This document shows positions 8,693-16,921 of a DNA stretch of 64,000 bases, piece after piece (within the stretch, counting starts at the first letter, position 1; each line of letters opens with the position of its first letter). This DNA comes from Tritonibacter scottomollicae (GTDB lineage Bacteria > Pseudomonadota > Alphaproteobacteria > Rhodobacterales > Rhodobacteraceae), in NCBI RefSeq assembly GCF_003003215.1, contig NZ_PVUF01000001.1, positions 186,001 to 250,000 on the forward strand, given 5' to 3'. The position numbers were made by a program, and so were the translations under genes. The notes under the pieces are model-generated. The model was not told the DNA's origin, did not search any database, and saw nothing but the letters and a program-made list of their open reading frames with translations.

Positions 8693-9420
8693 CCTTCGGC
8701 CTCCTCCGTGCGTGCCGTGCGACGCTCAAACCACAGCTCGGCCTGCGCACCCGCCATCATGCCTGCCAGCCCTGCGATGATCAGGCCCAGATTGTAGGGC
8801 ATCAGGGCTGCCGGAAGTGAAACCGCGCAGGCGGTGAAACAGGCCACTACATGAGCTGGCGTGCGCAGCATCGGGCCGATCATCGCAAGGAAGGCGATCG
8901 GCAGGACAAAATCCAGTCCCAGGCTGTCGGGGATCGACGCGCCAACCAGCGCGCCGGTGATGGTGGCCGCCATCCAGGCAGGGGCCACCAGCCCGTTGGT
9001 GCCGAAGAAATAGGCCATGCGCTCGGATACGCCCCAATCCGCGCGACGCTCGAATTCGATCATCGACAGCGCATAGGCCTGATCCACCGTCAGATAGGCC
9101 GCACAAGCGCGTTGCCACAGTGGAGCGCCACCCAGATATGGCGTCAGCGAGGCCGAATACATTGCCACCCGAAGATTGACCGCGAGTGCAGAGACCAGCA
9201 CGATCAGGGTCGGCGTCTGTTCCTGCATCAGTTGCAATGCGGTAAACTGCGCCGATCCGGCAAACACCGCCAACGAGAAAGACGTGGCCTCAAGCACGTT
9301 CAGGCCTGCCTCGGCGGCAAGGACGCCAAACAGCAGTCCAAAAGGCCCGGAGACCAGAACAAAGGGCGCGCTGTCGCGCATGCCCTTCCAGAAGGCGGAT
9401 TTCACGGTGGAGATTGTCAT
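8689..9420 (-). CDS. azlC: AzlC family transporter (large subunit)
   Basis: This 243-residue integral membrane protein begins with a short amphipathic stretch and contains GPFGLLFGVLAAEAG and FAGSAQFTALQLM, the AzlC signature. Around five to six membrane segments are visible. It pairs with AzlD to export branched-chain amino acids. AAGG about 9 bases before the ATG at 9420 supports this start. The gene is divergent from fdhD with a very short gap, so its promoter probably lies partly inside the annotated 5' end of fdhD. Confidence 0.9.
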   Translation of the reverse strand: MTISTVKSAFWKGMRDSAPFVLVSGPFGLLFGVLAAEAGLNVLEATSFSLAVFAGSAQFTALQLMQEQTPTLIVLVSALAVNLRVAMYSASLTPYLGGAPLWQRACAAYLTVDQAYALSMIEFERRADWGVSERMAYFFGTNGLVAPAWMAATITGALVGASIPDSLGLDFVLPIAFLAMIGPMLRTPAHVVACFTACAVSLPAALMPYNLGLIIAGLAGMMAGAQAELWFERRTARTEEAEG

Positions 9421-9445
9421 GGCCGGGCCTTAGGTTACGTGACAC

Positions 9446-10357
9446 ATGGCTACGAGGGTTGGAGGAACTTGGCAATTGTCAAAGCTGCAAAAAAAGTCTG
9501 GGTACCTGATCGCCCCCGCCCCCGGCAACCCGCGGCTGACCCGTGCGGTGACCGGTACCGATCATCTGGGACAGCAAACCGAGATCGCGGTGGTCGAGGA
9601 GCGCCCGCTCACGATCTACCTCAATCGTCAGGAAATCGTCACCGCAATGACGATCGGTGACTACCCGGAGTATCTGGCGCTTGGGTTCCTGAAAAATCAG
9701 GGCATGCTGTTGCCTGACGATGTGGTGACCCGCGTCGATTACGACGAAGAAGTCGAAACAGTGGTTGTGCGCACCGAGATCGAAACCTCGCATGAGGAAA
9801 AGCTGCAGAAGAAGACCCGCACCTCGGGCTGCGCCGTGGGCACGGTCTTTGGTGACATGATGGCGGGACTTGAGAACGTGAGCCTGCCCGCGACCCCGGT
9901 CAAGACCTCCTGGCTTTATGCGCTGGCGCATGAGATCAACCGTACGCCCTCGCTCTATCTCGAGGCGGGGGCCATTCATGGCACGGTGCTGTGCCATCAG
10001 GATCGTCCGCTGGTTTATATGGAGGACGTGGGCCGCCACAACGCGGTGGACAAGATCGCCGGCTGGATGCTCTCCGAGCGCGTCGAGGCGGCGGACAAGA
10101 TCCTCTATACCACCGGGCGGCTAACCTCGGAGATGGTGATCAAGACCGCGATGATGGGCATTCCGGTGCTGGCCTCGCGCTCAGGCTTCACCGCCTGGGG
10201 CGTGGAGATCGCGCGGCAGGTTGGATTGACGCTGATCGGCCGGATGCGCGGACAGCGGTTTGTCTGTCTGGCGGGCGAAGAGCGTCTGCTGCGCGACGTG
10301 GACCCAAGCGCCATGCCGGAGGAAGACAAAAAACACCGCCGCAAGAGCGCGGATTGA
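9446..10357 (+). CDS. fdhD: Formate dehydrogenase accessory sulfurtransferase FdhD
   Basis: FdhD moves sulfur from a cysteine desulfurase to the bis-MGD cofactor and so activates formate dehydrogenases. Supporting motifs are ERPLTIYLN, LALGFL, the flexible-loop cysteine C129 in TSGCAVG, GAIHGTVLC, MEDVGRHNAVDK and SRSGFTAWGVEIA. Only one cysteine is present in the loop where the E. coli protein has CxxC. The ATG at 9446 gives 303 residues but has no ribosome site and leaves only 25 bp to azlC. The in-frame TTG at 9476, preceded by GGAGG 10 bases upstream, is a credible true start. It heads the molybdenum-cofactor run. Confidence 0.93.
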   Translation: MATRVGGTWQLSKLQKKSGYLIAPAPGNPRLTRAVTGTDHLGQQTEIAVVEERPLTIYLNRQEIVTAMTIGDYPEYLALGFLKNQGMLLPDDVVTRVDYDEEVETVVVRTEIETSHEEKLQKKTRTSGCAVGTVFGDMMAGLENVSLPATPVKTSWLYALAHEINRTPSLYLEAGAIHGTVLCHQDRPLVYMEDVGRHNAVDKIAGWMLSERVEAADKILYTTGRLTSEMVIKTAMMGIPVLASRSGFTAWGVEIARQVGLTLIGRMRGQRFVCLAGEERLLRDVDPSAMPEEDKKHRRKSAD

Positions 10358-10370
10358 CCGCGCGGGGGCA

Positions 10371-10405
10371 GCGCGCCTCAGGGCCATCGAGGCCCTTCGG
10401 CGCGC
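10371..10405 (+). terminator. Nested inverted repeat after fdhD
   Basis: An outer stem GCGCGCC/GGCGCGC encloses an inner stem AGGGCC/GGCCCT with a 5-base loop, about 13 bp in total. No T-run follows, so it may be a pause or processing hairpin and not a full terminator. Confidence 0.45.
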
Positions 10406-10462
10406 GTCGCGGCGGTGCCGCTCTGGGCGCAGTGCTGCGAGCGAATTTGAAAAACATGATTG

Positions 10463-11032
10463 ATGAAAGAGAAAGATATTTTGCCCCATACGATTGAAGT
10501 CATCGGCCCGCTGGACCCGAAGGTATTGGCCCGTGCGATGCAAAAATGCCGACGCTTTGGTCCCAAAACCTCTACTTATTGGTTGAGTTATGTCGTTTCA
10601 TTGTTGCTTGGGGGGATGGTCTGCACAGGGGGAATTGTCTTAGCATTTATCGTATTAAGACTTGGGGGCGCATCGCCTCACCAGCAAGGGGTTTGGGAAC
10701 CTTTTCTCGGGACTGTTTTGGCTATAGCAGTTCTATACAGCGTCAAAATTCTGAGACGGCGTGACATGGCAGAGCAATTCCTGAGTACGCCGATTTTGCG
10801 TACTTTGCAGCGGTTTGATCTCTCGGCTAATGGGCTTGAGCTGGCGTCGCAATTGGGGCTGTCTCGCTTTGACTGGAGCGCTGTGGACCGGGTGCTTGAG
10901 GACCAAAGCTATCTCTTCTGTTTCCTTGGGCCGAGTGTGATTGTCATACCAACGGGCACTCTTTCTACTGACCAGCGCGCAATGCTTCTGAAGGATATCG
11001 CCGTATGGCGAAAACAGGAGGGTACAGCATGA
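10463..11032 (+). CDS. YcxB-like membrane protein of unknown function
   Basis: This 189-residue protein has two transmembrane segments (about 43-67 and 82-95). Its soluble C-terminal part (LSANGLELAS..., FDWSAVDRVLE, VIVIPTGTLS) resembles the YcxB-like C-terminal domain; that comparison is from memory. Its stop overlaps the mobA ATG in ATGA. Base composition is visibly more A+T-rich than the neighbours, and codons rare elsewhere here (TTA, ATA, CTA, AGA) cluster around 10640-10740. This suggests an acquired gene placed inside the Mo-cofactor run. A TTG at 10460 is an alternative start directly before the ATG. No role in cofactor synthesis is implied. Confidence 0.7.
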   Translation: MKEKDILPHTIEVIGPLDPKVLARAMQKCRRFGPKTSTYWLSYVVSLLLGGMVCTGGIVLAFIVLRLGGASPHQQGVWEPFLGTVLAIAVLYSVKILRRRDMAEQFLSTPILRTLQRFDLSANGLELASQLGLSRFDWSAVDRVLEDQSYLFCFLGPSVIVIPTGTLSTDQRAMLLKDIAVWRKQEGTA

Positions 11033-11682
11033 CCCAGCCACTCGGAGTGATCCTTGCAGGCGGCCTCGCTACCCGGATGGGCGGTGGTGACAAGGGGCTT
11101 TTGTCCCTTGGAGGCCGGAGTCTGCTCAGTCATGTGATTGATCGGCTGGCGCCGCAGGTTGCGGGGCTGGCGCTGAACGCCAATGGCGATGCGGCACGGT
11201 TCGAGGGTCTTGGCCTGCCGGTGATTGCCGACAGTATCGACGGTTTTGCCGGACCCTTGGCGGGGGTGCTTGCTGGCCTCGATTGGGCGGCGGAGGAGGG
11301 CGCGGATGCGATTGTCACAGCTGCAGCCGACACGCCGTTCTTTCCCACCGATCTGGTGGCGCGGCTGGTTGCGGCCTCAGACGGGCAGGCGCATCCGCTG
11401 GTGCTTGCCACCACCCCCAAGAGCGGCGCGGAGGTGTTGAAGTCCGGTGGCAAGGGCCGCGTGAACCGTCACCCCACCTTTGGCCTCTGGCCGGTGGCCT
11501 TGCGTGATGATCTGCGTGCGGCGCTGCAGGGCGGCCTGCGCAAGGTGGTTTTGTGGACCGATCAGCACAATGGCCGCGAGGCGTTGTTCGAGGCGGAGCC
11601 GTTCGATCCCTTCTTCAACGTCAACACGCCCGAGGATCTGGCTCAGGCCGAAAATCTGGCGCAGACAGGGGCGCGGTTGTGA
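11029..11682 (+). CDS. mobA: Molybdenum cofactor guanylyltransferase MobA
   Basis: This 217-residue enzyme attaches GMP from GTP to Mo-molybdopterin, giving the MGD cofactor used by formate dehydrogenases and DMSO-reductase family enzymes. The nucleotide-binding signature LAGGLATRMGGGDKGLL lies at residues 8-24, and AADTPF and NVNTPEDL are the expected later motifs. CAGGAGGG 7-14 bases before the ATG at 11029 is a strong ribosome site. The start overlaps the upstream stop by 4 bases and the end overlaps mobB by 1 base. Confidence 0.95.
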   Translation: MTQPLGVILAGGLATRMGGGDKGLLSLGGRSLLSHVIDRLAPQVAGLALNANGDAARFEGLGLPVIADSIDGFAGPLAGVLAGLDWAAEEGADAIVTAAADTPFFPTDLVARLVAASDGQAHPLVLATTPKSGAEVLKSGGKGRVNRHPTFGLWPVALRDDLRAALQGGLRKVVLWTDQHNGREALFEAEPFDPFFNVNTPEDLAQAENLAQTGARL

Positions 11683-12173
11683 TGAAACTCTACGGTGTCA
11701 CCGGCTGGAAGAACAACGGCAAGACCGGCTTGATGGAGCGGTTGGTGGCGGAGTTCACGGCGCGCGGCCTGACGGTTTCCACCCTCAAACACGCCCATCA
11801 CGCCACGGATGTAGACCAGCCTGGCACCGACAGCTTTCGCCATCGCACGGCAGGCGCGGCGGAGGTGGTGCTGGCCTCGCCGAACCGCGTTGCCATCATG
11901 CAGGAGCTGCGCGGCGCGGCTGAGCCGTCGCTGACCGAGTTGCTGGCCCGCATGCGCCCGGTCGATCTGATCCTGATCGAAGGCTTCAAGCGCGAGCCCC
12001 ACCCGAAGATCGAGGCGCATCGCACCGAGGCTGGAAAGCCGCTGATTGCGCCGGATGATCCGACCATCCGCGCGGTGGCCTCCGACACGCCGCTGACGCT
12101 GGATCGCCCAGTGTTTGATCTGGACGACACCAAGGGGGTTGCCGACTTCATCGCTGTGGAGCTGGGCCTCTGA
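11682..12173 (+). CDS. mobB: Molybdopterin-guanine dinucleotide biosynthesis adaptor protein MobB
   Basis: This 163-residue P-loop GTPase has Walker A GWKNNGKT at residues 7-14, KHAHHATDVD (about 37-46, the conserved histidine-rich loop) and LILIEGFKREPHPKIE. It enhances MobA in MGD formation. The stop/start overlap with mobA is TGATG, giving translational coupling. Its own stop may overlap the true start of the next gene (see the CTG start discussed there). Confidence 0.95.
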   Translation: MKLYGVTGWKNNGKTGLMERLVAEFTARGLTVSTLKHAHHATDVDQPGTDSFRHRTAGAAEVVLASPNRVAIMQELRGAAEPSLTELLARMRPVDLILIEGFKREPHPKIEAHRTEAGKPLIAPDDPTIRAVASDTPLTLDRPVFDLDDTKGVADFIAVELGL

Positions 12174-12994
12174 CTCCCTTTGACACCTTTGCCATGGTGG
12201 ATTGGTCCGGCGGCAATGACACCGGCGCCCGCCCGCGCAAGGATGCGATCTGGGCCTGTGTGGTGCGGCAGGGCGTAGCAGAGGATCCGATCTATCTGCG
12301 CAATCGCGCCCGGGCCGAGGACTGGCTGGCGACGCTGACTGAGGGTGAGCTGACCGCCGGGCGCAGGCTGGCGCTGGGGTTTGATTTTCCCTTCGGGTAT
12401 CCAGCGGGCTTTGCGGAGGAGTTGACCGGCAGACCGGAGCCGCTCGCCCTGTGGCGCTGGTTTGCAGAGCGTGTCGAGGATGCGCCAACCGGCAACAATC
12501 GCTTTGATATTGCAGGCATGCTGAATGAACGCTGGGGTGGCAACGGGCCATTCTGGGGGAACGGGCTGAAGCGCGACATAACCGGGTTGCCGCGTCGCAA
12601 GACCTTCTATCATAACCCTTTTCCTGATCGCCGGCAGGTGGAGCATCGCGCCAAGGGCAGTTTTACCTGCTGGCAGATGTCCGGTGCGGGCTCCGTCGGC
12701 GGGCAGGTGATGATGGGGCTGCCGGTGCTGCATCGCCTCCGCGCGCGGTTTGCGCCCCATATGGCGGCCTGGCCGTTCGAGCCACTGGACGCACCGGTGG
12801 CGCTGTTGGAGATCTGGCCGACACTGGTGGCAGGACCGGCACCGGAGGGCTGGATCAAGGATGCCTGGCAAGTGCACCGCGTCGCACTGGACCTCGCCTC
12901 CCGCCCTGTGGCAGACCTGAGGCAGATGTTGACCGTGACCGCCCCTATCGCATTGGAAGAGGGCTGGATTCTCGGCGTGGAGCCTGACCGATGA
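12170..12994 (+). CDS. Conserved protein of the Mo-cofactor cluster, unknown function; possible CTG start
   Basis: From the ATG at 12194 this protein is 266 residues. It has no signal peptide or membrane segment. Motifs are VDWSGG at the N-terminus, LALGFDFPFGYP, GNNRFDIAGMLNERWGG, and EIWPTLV near the C-terminus. VDWSG followed by FDFP recalls an RNase H-like fold (DUF429-type), but this is a weak resemblance. The ATG at 12194 has no ribosome site. The frame stays open upstream to a CTG at 12170 that overlaps the mobB stop (CTGA) and has GGAG 8 bases before it. I therefore draw the gene from 12170 (274 residues, beginning with an initiator residue then TPFDTFA). Its end overlaps moeA in ATGA. 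Placement between mobB and moeA suggests a molybdenum-cofactor role. Confidence 0.68.
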   Translation: MTPFDTFAMVDWSGGNDTGARPRKDAIWACVVRQGVAEDPIYLRNRARAEDWLATLTEGELTAGRRLALGFDFPFGYPAGFAEELTGRPEPLALWRWFAERVEDAPTGNNRFDIAGMLNERWGGNGPFWGNGLKRDITGLPRRKTFYHNPFPDRRQVEHRAKGSFTCWQMSGAGSVGGQVMMGLPVLHRLRARFAPHMAAWPFEPLDAPVALLEIWPTLVAGPAPEGWIKDAWQVHRVALDLASRPVADLRQMLTVTAPIALEEGWILGVEPDR

Positions 12995-14250
12995 CCCTAA
13001 CCCCGCCCCCTCTCAGCAACGACTGCTTCGCCCTGCCGCAGGGGGTGGATTGGACGCCGGTCGATGACGCGCTGGCGTTGTTGCGCGACCGGCTGGGTCC
13101 GGTGACCGGGGCAGAGCGCGTGGCCTTGGCCGAGGCGCTGGGGCGGGTGCTGGCAGAAGACGCGGTGGCGCTGCGCTCCAACCCGCCGCAGCCGAATACG
13201 GCGGTGGATGGCTACGGGTTTGCCGGTGAGCGAGACGAAGGCGCACATATGCTGCCGTTGATCGCGGGACGCGCGGCGGCGGGGGGGCCGTTCGACGGTG
13301 TGGTGCCAGAGGGCCAGGCGATCCGTATCTTGACCGGCGCGGCCTTGCCCGAGGGGGTCGATACCGTGATCCTCGAGGAAGATGTGCGCACGGATGGGGA
13401 GCAGATCGCCTTCAACGGGCCGCTCAAACGGGGCGCCAATACGCGCAAGGCCGGCGAAGACGTGACGGCGGGCGATGTGATCCTACCCATGGGCCGGGTG
13501 GTGACGCCGGCGGATCTGGCGCTGGCCTCGGCCACCGGGCTGTCACAGCTTTTGGTGCGCAAACCCTTGTGTGTGGCCGTGGTGTCCACCGGAGATGAGC
13601 TGGTCGAGCCGGGGCAGCAGGCGGGGCTGGGTCAGATCTATGACGCCAACCGACCGATGCTGCTGGCACTGATGCGGCAGTTCGGGTTTGAGGCCGTCGA
13701 CATGGGCCGCATCGCCGATGACCGCGAGGCCCTGCGCTCGGCGCTGGATGATGCGGCGTTGCGAGCGGATGTCATCCTGACCAGTGGCGGTGCCTCGGCG
13801 GGGGATGAGGATCATGTTTCGGCCCTGTTGCGGGATGCAGGCGCGATGCAGGAATGGCGTATCGCGCTCAAGCCGGGCCGTCCGCTGGCACTTGGCATGT
13901 GGGATGGCACGCCGGTCTTCGGCCTGCCGGGCAACCCGGTGGCCGCACTGGTCTGCACGCTGGTCTTTGCTCGCCCGGCGATGGGGCTGATGGCAGGTGC
14001 GGGCTGGGCTGCGCCGCAGGGCTTTGACGTGCCTGCCGGATTTGCCAAGCGCAAGAAGCCGGGGCGGCGTGAGTATCTGCGGGCGCGGATGCGGGACGGG
14101 CAGGCAGAGGTGTTCAAGTCCGAGGGCTCCGGCCGCATTTCAGGCCTCAGCTGGGCCGAGGGGCTGGTGGAATTGCCCGACGGTGCGGCAGAGATTGCTC
14201 CGGGTGACCCGGTGCGGTTCATCCCTTACGCAAGCTTTGGCATGGGCTGA
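12991..14250 (+). CDS. moeA: Molybdopterin molybdotransferase MoeA (Glp)
   Basis: This 419-residue enzyme inserts molybdate into adenylylated molybdopterin. MoeA motifs are in order: PPQPNTAVDGYGF (about 65-77), RILTGAALPEGVDTVI, RKAGEDV, VVSTGDELVEPG, TSGGASAGDEDHV (MPT-binding) and GLPGNPVAALVC. It is a typical full-length MoeA with a C-terminal domain IV. The start overlaps the upstream gene by 4 bases, completing the fdhD-mobA-mobB-x-moeA run, all on one strand. Confidence 0.95.
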   Translation: MTLTPPPLSNDCFALPQGVDWTPVDDALALLRDRLGPVTGAERVALAEALGRVLAEDAVALRSNPPQPNTAVDGYGFAGERDEGAHMLPLIAGRAAAGGPFDGVVPEGQAIRILTGAALPEGVDTVILEEDVRTDGEQIAFNGPLKRGANTRKAGEDVTAGDVILPMGRVVTPADLALASATGLSQLLVRKPLCVAVVSTGDELVEPGQQAGLGQIYDANRPMLLALMRQFGFEAVDMGRIADDREALRSALDDAALRADVILTSGGASAGDEDHVSALLRDAGAMQEWRIALKPGRPLALGMWDGTPVFGLPGNPVAALVCTLVFARPAMGLMAGAGWAAPQGFDVPAGFAKRKKPGRREYLRARMRDGQAEVFKSEGSGRISGLSWAEGLVELPDGAAEIAPGDPVRFIPYASFGMG

Positions 14251-14273
14251 GGCTTGGCCGCTGGGGCGGGGAG

Positions 14274-14352
14274 GCTCCCGCCGAGCGCGGCGGCATCACA
14301 GATGCCACCACCCCCGTTTGGGCCCGGCAGCGCGCCTTGCAGGCGCGCTGCG
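14274..14352 (+). repeat. Intergenic palindromic repeat, copy C (diverged)
   Basis: This has the same order of parts as copy A: CTCCCGCC, a hairpin GGCAT-caca-GATGCC, CCCCCGTTTGGGCCC, then the long hairpin CAGCGCGCC-ttgca-GGCGCGCTG. It stands head to head with copy B just downstream and follows moeA by 24 bases. Confidence 0.6.
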
Positions 14353-14400
14353 GGTGGTGAGACAGGCGAGGTTATCGATCACCTGTCCTGAGGTGTTTCA

Positions 14401-14467
14401 CGCGCCCGAAGGGCGCGCGGCCCAACGGGAGGGACGGCATTTTCAATGCAGGTCCGACGGGCGGGAG
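14401..14467 (-). repeat. Intergenic palindromic repeat, copy B (inverted relative to A)
   Basis: The reverse complement of 14401-14467 closely matches 2572-2637, including the CTCCCGCCCGTCG start, the CTGCATTGAAAATGC hairpin, CTCCCGTTGGGCCG and a terminal G+C hairpin (CGCGCCC-gaa-GGGCGCG). It lies between the convergent moeA and GNAT genes. Confidence 0.75.
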
Positions 14468-14509
14468 CCCTCCCCCCTATCCGGGGTCCGAGTGCCCTCC
14501 ACGGTGGGG

Positions 14510-15025
14510 TCACAAGCCGCGGGCAAACACGTCGTTCTGATAGGCTTGATCGTCGATGCGGAAATCACTTATCCCGATCCGGCTGAACCCTTGCGCCAGA
14601 TAAAAGGCGATCGCCGGGGTGTTCTCGGAGTTGGTGCTCAGCCAAAGGGAGGAAGCGCCGTCCTCTCGTGCAGCCTCCACACCGGCGTGAAGCAACGCAC
14701 GGCCAAGACCTCTGCCGTGGTGGCGCGGCTGGACGTAGAGCGTGGCGACCTCGGTCTGGTGATCTCCCGCCACCGGATCAGGACTGTCCCGCAAAAGACG
14801 GATGTAGCCGTCGATGCCCTCCCGGTTCTGCGACACGATCAGCGTCTGGCGCTCGTCCTTGATCCGGTCCAGCATGCGTGCAGCTGTGAAGTCCGCCAGC
14901 ACATGGTCGGCAAAATGGGCCGAGATGCCCTGACGCAGGTAGGTGCCGATCCAGACCTCGAGCGACAGGGCCGCGAGGCTGGAGGCATCCGATGCCTTGG
15001 CCCGGCGCAGGCTGGGCTCCGTCAC
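14510..15025 (-). CDS. GNAT family N-acetyltransferase
   Basis: This 171-residue protein has the GNAT acetyl-CoA motif near residues 93-110 (VATLYVQPRHHGRGLGRALL, with the R/Q-x-x-G-x-G/A pyrophosphate loop) and NTPAIAFYLAQGF in the C-terminal part. The substrate is unknown. I start at the GTG at 15025 because AGAGG lies 9-13 bases upstream; the GTG at 15058 is a longer alternative with a poorer site. The C-terminal end abuts the repeat pair after moeA. Confidence 0.85.
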   Translation of the reverse strand: MTEPSLRRAKASDASSLAALSLEVWIGTYLRQGISAHFADHVLADFTAARMLDRIKDERQTLIVSQNREGIDGYIRLLRDSPDPVAGDHQTEVATLYVQPRHHGRGLGRALLHAGVEAAREDGASSLWLSTNSENTPAIAFYLAQGFSRIGISDFRIDDQAYQNDVFARGL

Positions 15026-15066
15026 GGCGCATGCCTCTGAAGGGAAACCCCCAGCCACGGCCCGGT

Positions 15067-16098
15067 TCAGTCGAAGGTGCCCGCCACCCGGCCCAGCAGC
15101 ATGAAGGCGCGGGCGGTGCGGGTGTCGCTCAGTGCAGAAATTTCCGCATCCGTGGCCTCGGCCTCGAAGCGGGTGAACATCTGGTCGAAGCAGCGCAGGA
15201 AGTGATGGGCACTGTCACGAAACAGTGGATCCTGCTTCATCCGCGCCGACGAAAGCGCCAGCGAGGAGCGGTCACGCACGCCTCCAAGGGCGGCGACCGC
15301 GCGACCACGGGCGCCATTGGCGAACTGGCGCCAGATATCGGGACGGGCCCGATCCGGGCGCAGGTCATCCATATAGATGCCCTCCTGGCTCAGCAGCGTC
15401 AGCACGTCCTGGGCCGCGCGGATTACCTGTGCGGTATTCCGGTCCTTCAGCGCCAGACGCAGCGACACAAACCCTTCTTCATCCTCCGCCGATTCCGGGA
15501 AGTTGAGGGCGCGCACAAAGTGCTCATTCGAGAGCGGCGGCGACAGGTCTTCGGCCGAGGTGCCCAATTCGAGCGAGCCCTGTTCCGTCACGGCCTCCAT
15601 CGCCTTTGACGGGATGGCCAGGCGCGTCGGCGCGCCACGGGTGGACTGAAAGGTGGCCAGCACCGTTTCCGTCTTGCGTGCAGTTTCTGCGATCTCGTCC
15701 AGCTTTTTGGTGACCGAGGGTTCTGTCACGACCGCCGCGGCCTGCGTGTGTGCCAGATACATGTGGCGCAGACTTGAGATCGCCCCGTGCAGACGCTCGG
15801 TCTCCTCACGCATGCTCCGGGCAGAGCGCAGGGCAATGGCGGCCACCAGCAGCATCAGCACCGGCAACATCACCGCCAGAATGCGCACCAGTGGCGCATT
15901 CCACTCGGTCGCGAGAGCCATCTCCGGGGCCATGAGGTAGACGGCCCCGACCACCAGCAGCCACAATACGCCAAGCGCCATCGCAACAACTTCGGCCAGA
16001 CCCAGCGACATGCGCGGGCTGCTTTCCAGTTCCGGCAATGCCAAACCGGACTGCCCGTTGGCGGCCGGCTGGTCCTTTTGACTGACGTCGCTGGTCAT
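15067..16098 (-). CDS. Membrane protein of unknown function, between greA and a GNAT gene
   Basis: This 343-residue protein has a hydrophilic N-terminus, two transmembrane helices (about 36-57 and 69-90), then a long soluble, largely helical region. Residues 90-160 (SARSMREETERLHGAISSLRHMYLAHTQ) look coiled-coil. The C-terminal 130 residues carry LRLALKDRNTAQVIRAAQDVLTLLSQEGIYMDDL. I do not recognise a named family. The ATG at 16098 is chosen because the sequence before it is unconserved in character and enters the greA spacer. It sits 40 bases downstream of greA on the same strand. Confidence 0.78.
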   Translation of the reverse strand: MTSDVSQKDQPAANGQSGLALPELESSPRMSLGLAEVVAMALGVLWLLVVGAVYLMAPEMALATEWNAPLVRILAVMLPVLMLLVAAIALRSARSMREETERLHGAISSLRHMYLAHTQAAAVVTEPSVTKKLDEIAETARKTETVLATFQSTRGAPTRLAIPSKAMEAVTEQGSLELGTSAEDLSPPLSNEHFVRALNFPESAEDEEGFVSLRLALKDRNTAQVIRAAQDVLTLLSQEGIYMDDLRPDRARPDIWRQFANGARGRAVAALGGVRDRSSLALSSARMKQDPLFRDSAHHFLRCFDQMFTRFEAEATDAEISALSDTRTARAFMLLGRVAGTFD

Positions 16099-16138
16099 TG
16101 TCTGCCCGCTCTGTTGCTTTGGAATGCCTGGCGTTGTC

Positions 16139-16609
16139 TCAGGCGTAGTCGATCTTGAGGATTTCGTAGGACCGCACTCCGCCGGGCGTGCGCACATCCA
16201 CACTGTCGCCTTCTTCCTTGCCGATCAAGGCGCGCGCGATGGGGGACTTCACGTTCAGCAGGCCGGCCTCGATGTTGGCTTCATGCTCGCCGACGATCTG
16301 CCAGGTCTTTTCCTCGTCGGTATCTTCATCGACCAAGGTGACGCTTGCGCCGAATTTGATCGCGCCGGACAGCTTGGCCGGGTTGATGACATCGGCGAGC
16401 GACAGCACGCCTTCAAGTTCCTTGATGCGGCCCTCGATGAAGGACTGCTTTTCGCGCGCGGAGTGATATTCGGCGTTTTCCGACAGATCCCCAAGTTCAC
16501 GAGCTTCGGCAATGGCTTGGATGATAGCGGGGCGTTCCACGCTCTTGAGGGTTTTCAGCTCCGTTTCGAGGGCCTGAAAGCCCGCAGGCGTCATCGGGAT
16601 CTTTTCCAT
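16139..16609 (-). CDS. greA: Transcription elongation factor GreA
   Basis: This 156-residue protein stimulates RNA polymerase to cleave its own backtracked transcript. [18 protein letters not shown] is the normal start. The N-terminal coiled coil (about 1-75) includes [24 protein letters not shown], whose acidic D and E residues at the tip act in cleavage, and a C-terminal FKBP-like domain follows. The start at 16609 fits the family; a longer in-frame extension to 16801 has no Gre-like sequence. Confidence 0.97.
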   Translation of the reverse strand: MEKIPMTPAGFQALETELKTLKSVERPAIIQAIAEARELGDLSENAEYHSAREKQSFIEGRIKELEGVLSLADVINPAKLSGAIKFGASVTLVDEDTDEEKTWQIVGEHEANIEAGLLNVKSPIARALIGKEEGDSVDVRTPGGVRSYEILKIDYA

Positions 16610-16921
16610 GGTCTTGTCCGCTTTCGTGGTTCGTTCTTTTATTGTTTCATGTCTTATGAACGCCGCCGCCCCGCCGCAAGGAGCAGCGGGGCGAACCGTC
16701 GTGTTGGCAAATACCTGACCCAATCGCGGACGCAATTGCAAGGGGGGCTGCAATCCTTGTGCAGGGTTTTGCTGGCTGTTGCGGGTGTTTAACGCAGCCA
16801 TGCCGCGCGCAAGGGCAGCGGGGCGGACAGGCTGGGCTGACGCGGGTGATGTGTACGATGGCGTCGACCGGGGCCGAAATCACGTAGCCCGCGTGGACCC
16901 TGGGCGGCCAGAAACAGCAGA
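16610..16921. other. 312-bp spacer upstream of greA
   Basis: This holds the greA promoter region and a G+C hairpin (about 16669-16692: CCCCGC-C-GC against GC-A-GCGGGG). A minus-strand frame at 16789-16921 continues past the VOC gene but looks like out-of-frame read-through. No gene is supported. Confidence 0.5.

Noticed and set aside
16789-16921. Minus-strand ORF continuing after the VOC gene
   Set aside because: Reads out of frame with the VOC C-terminus and is Arg/Pro-rich; no start of its own.
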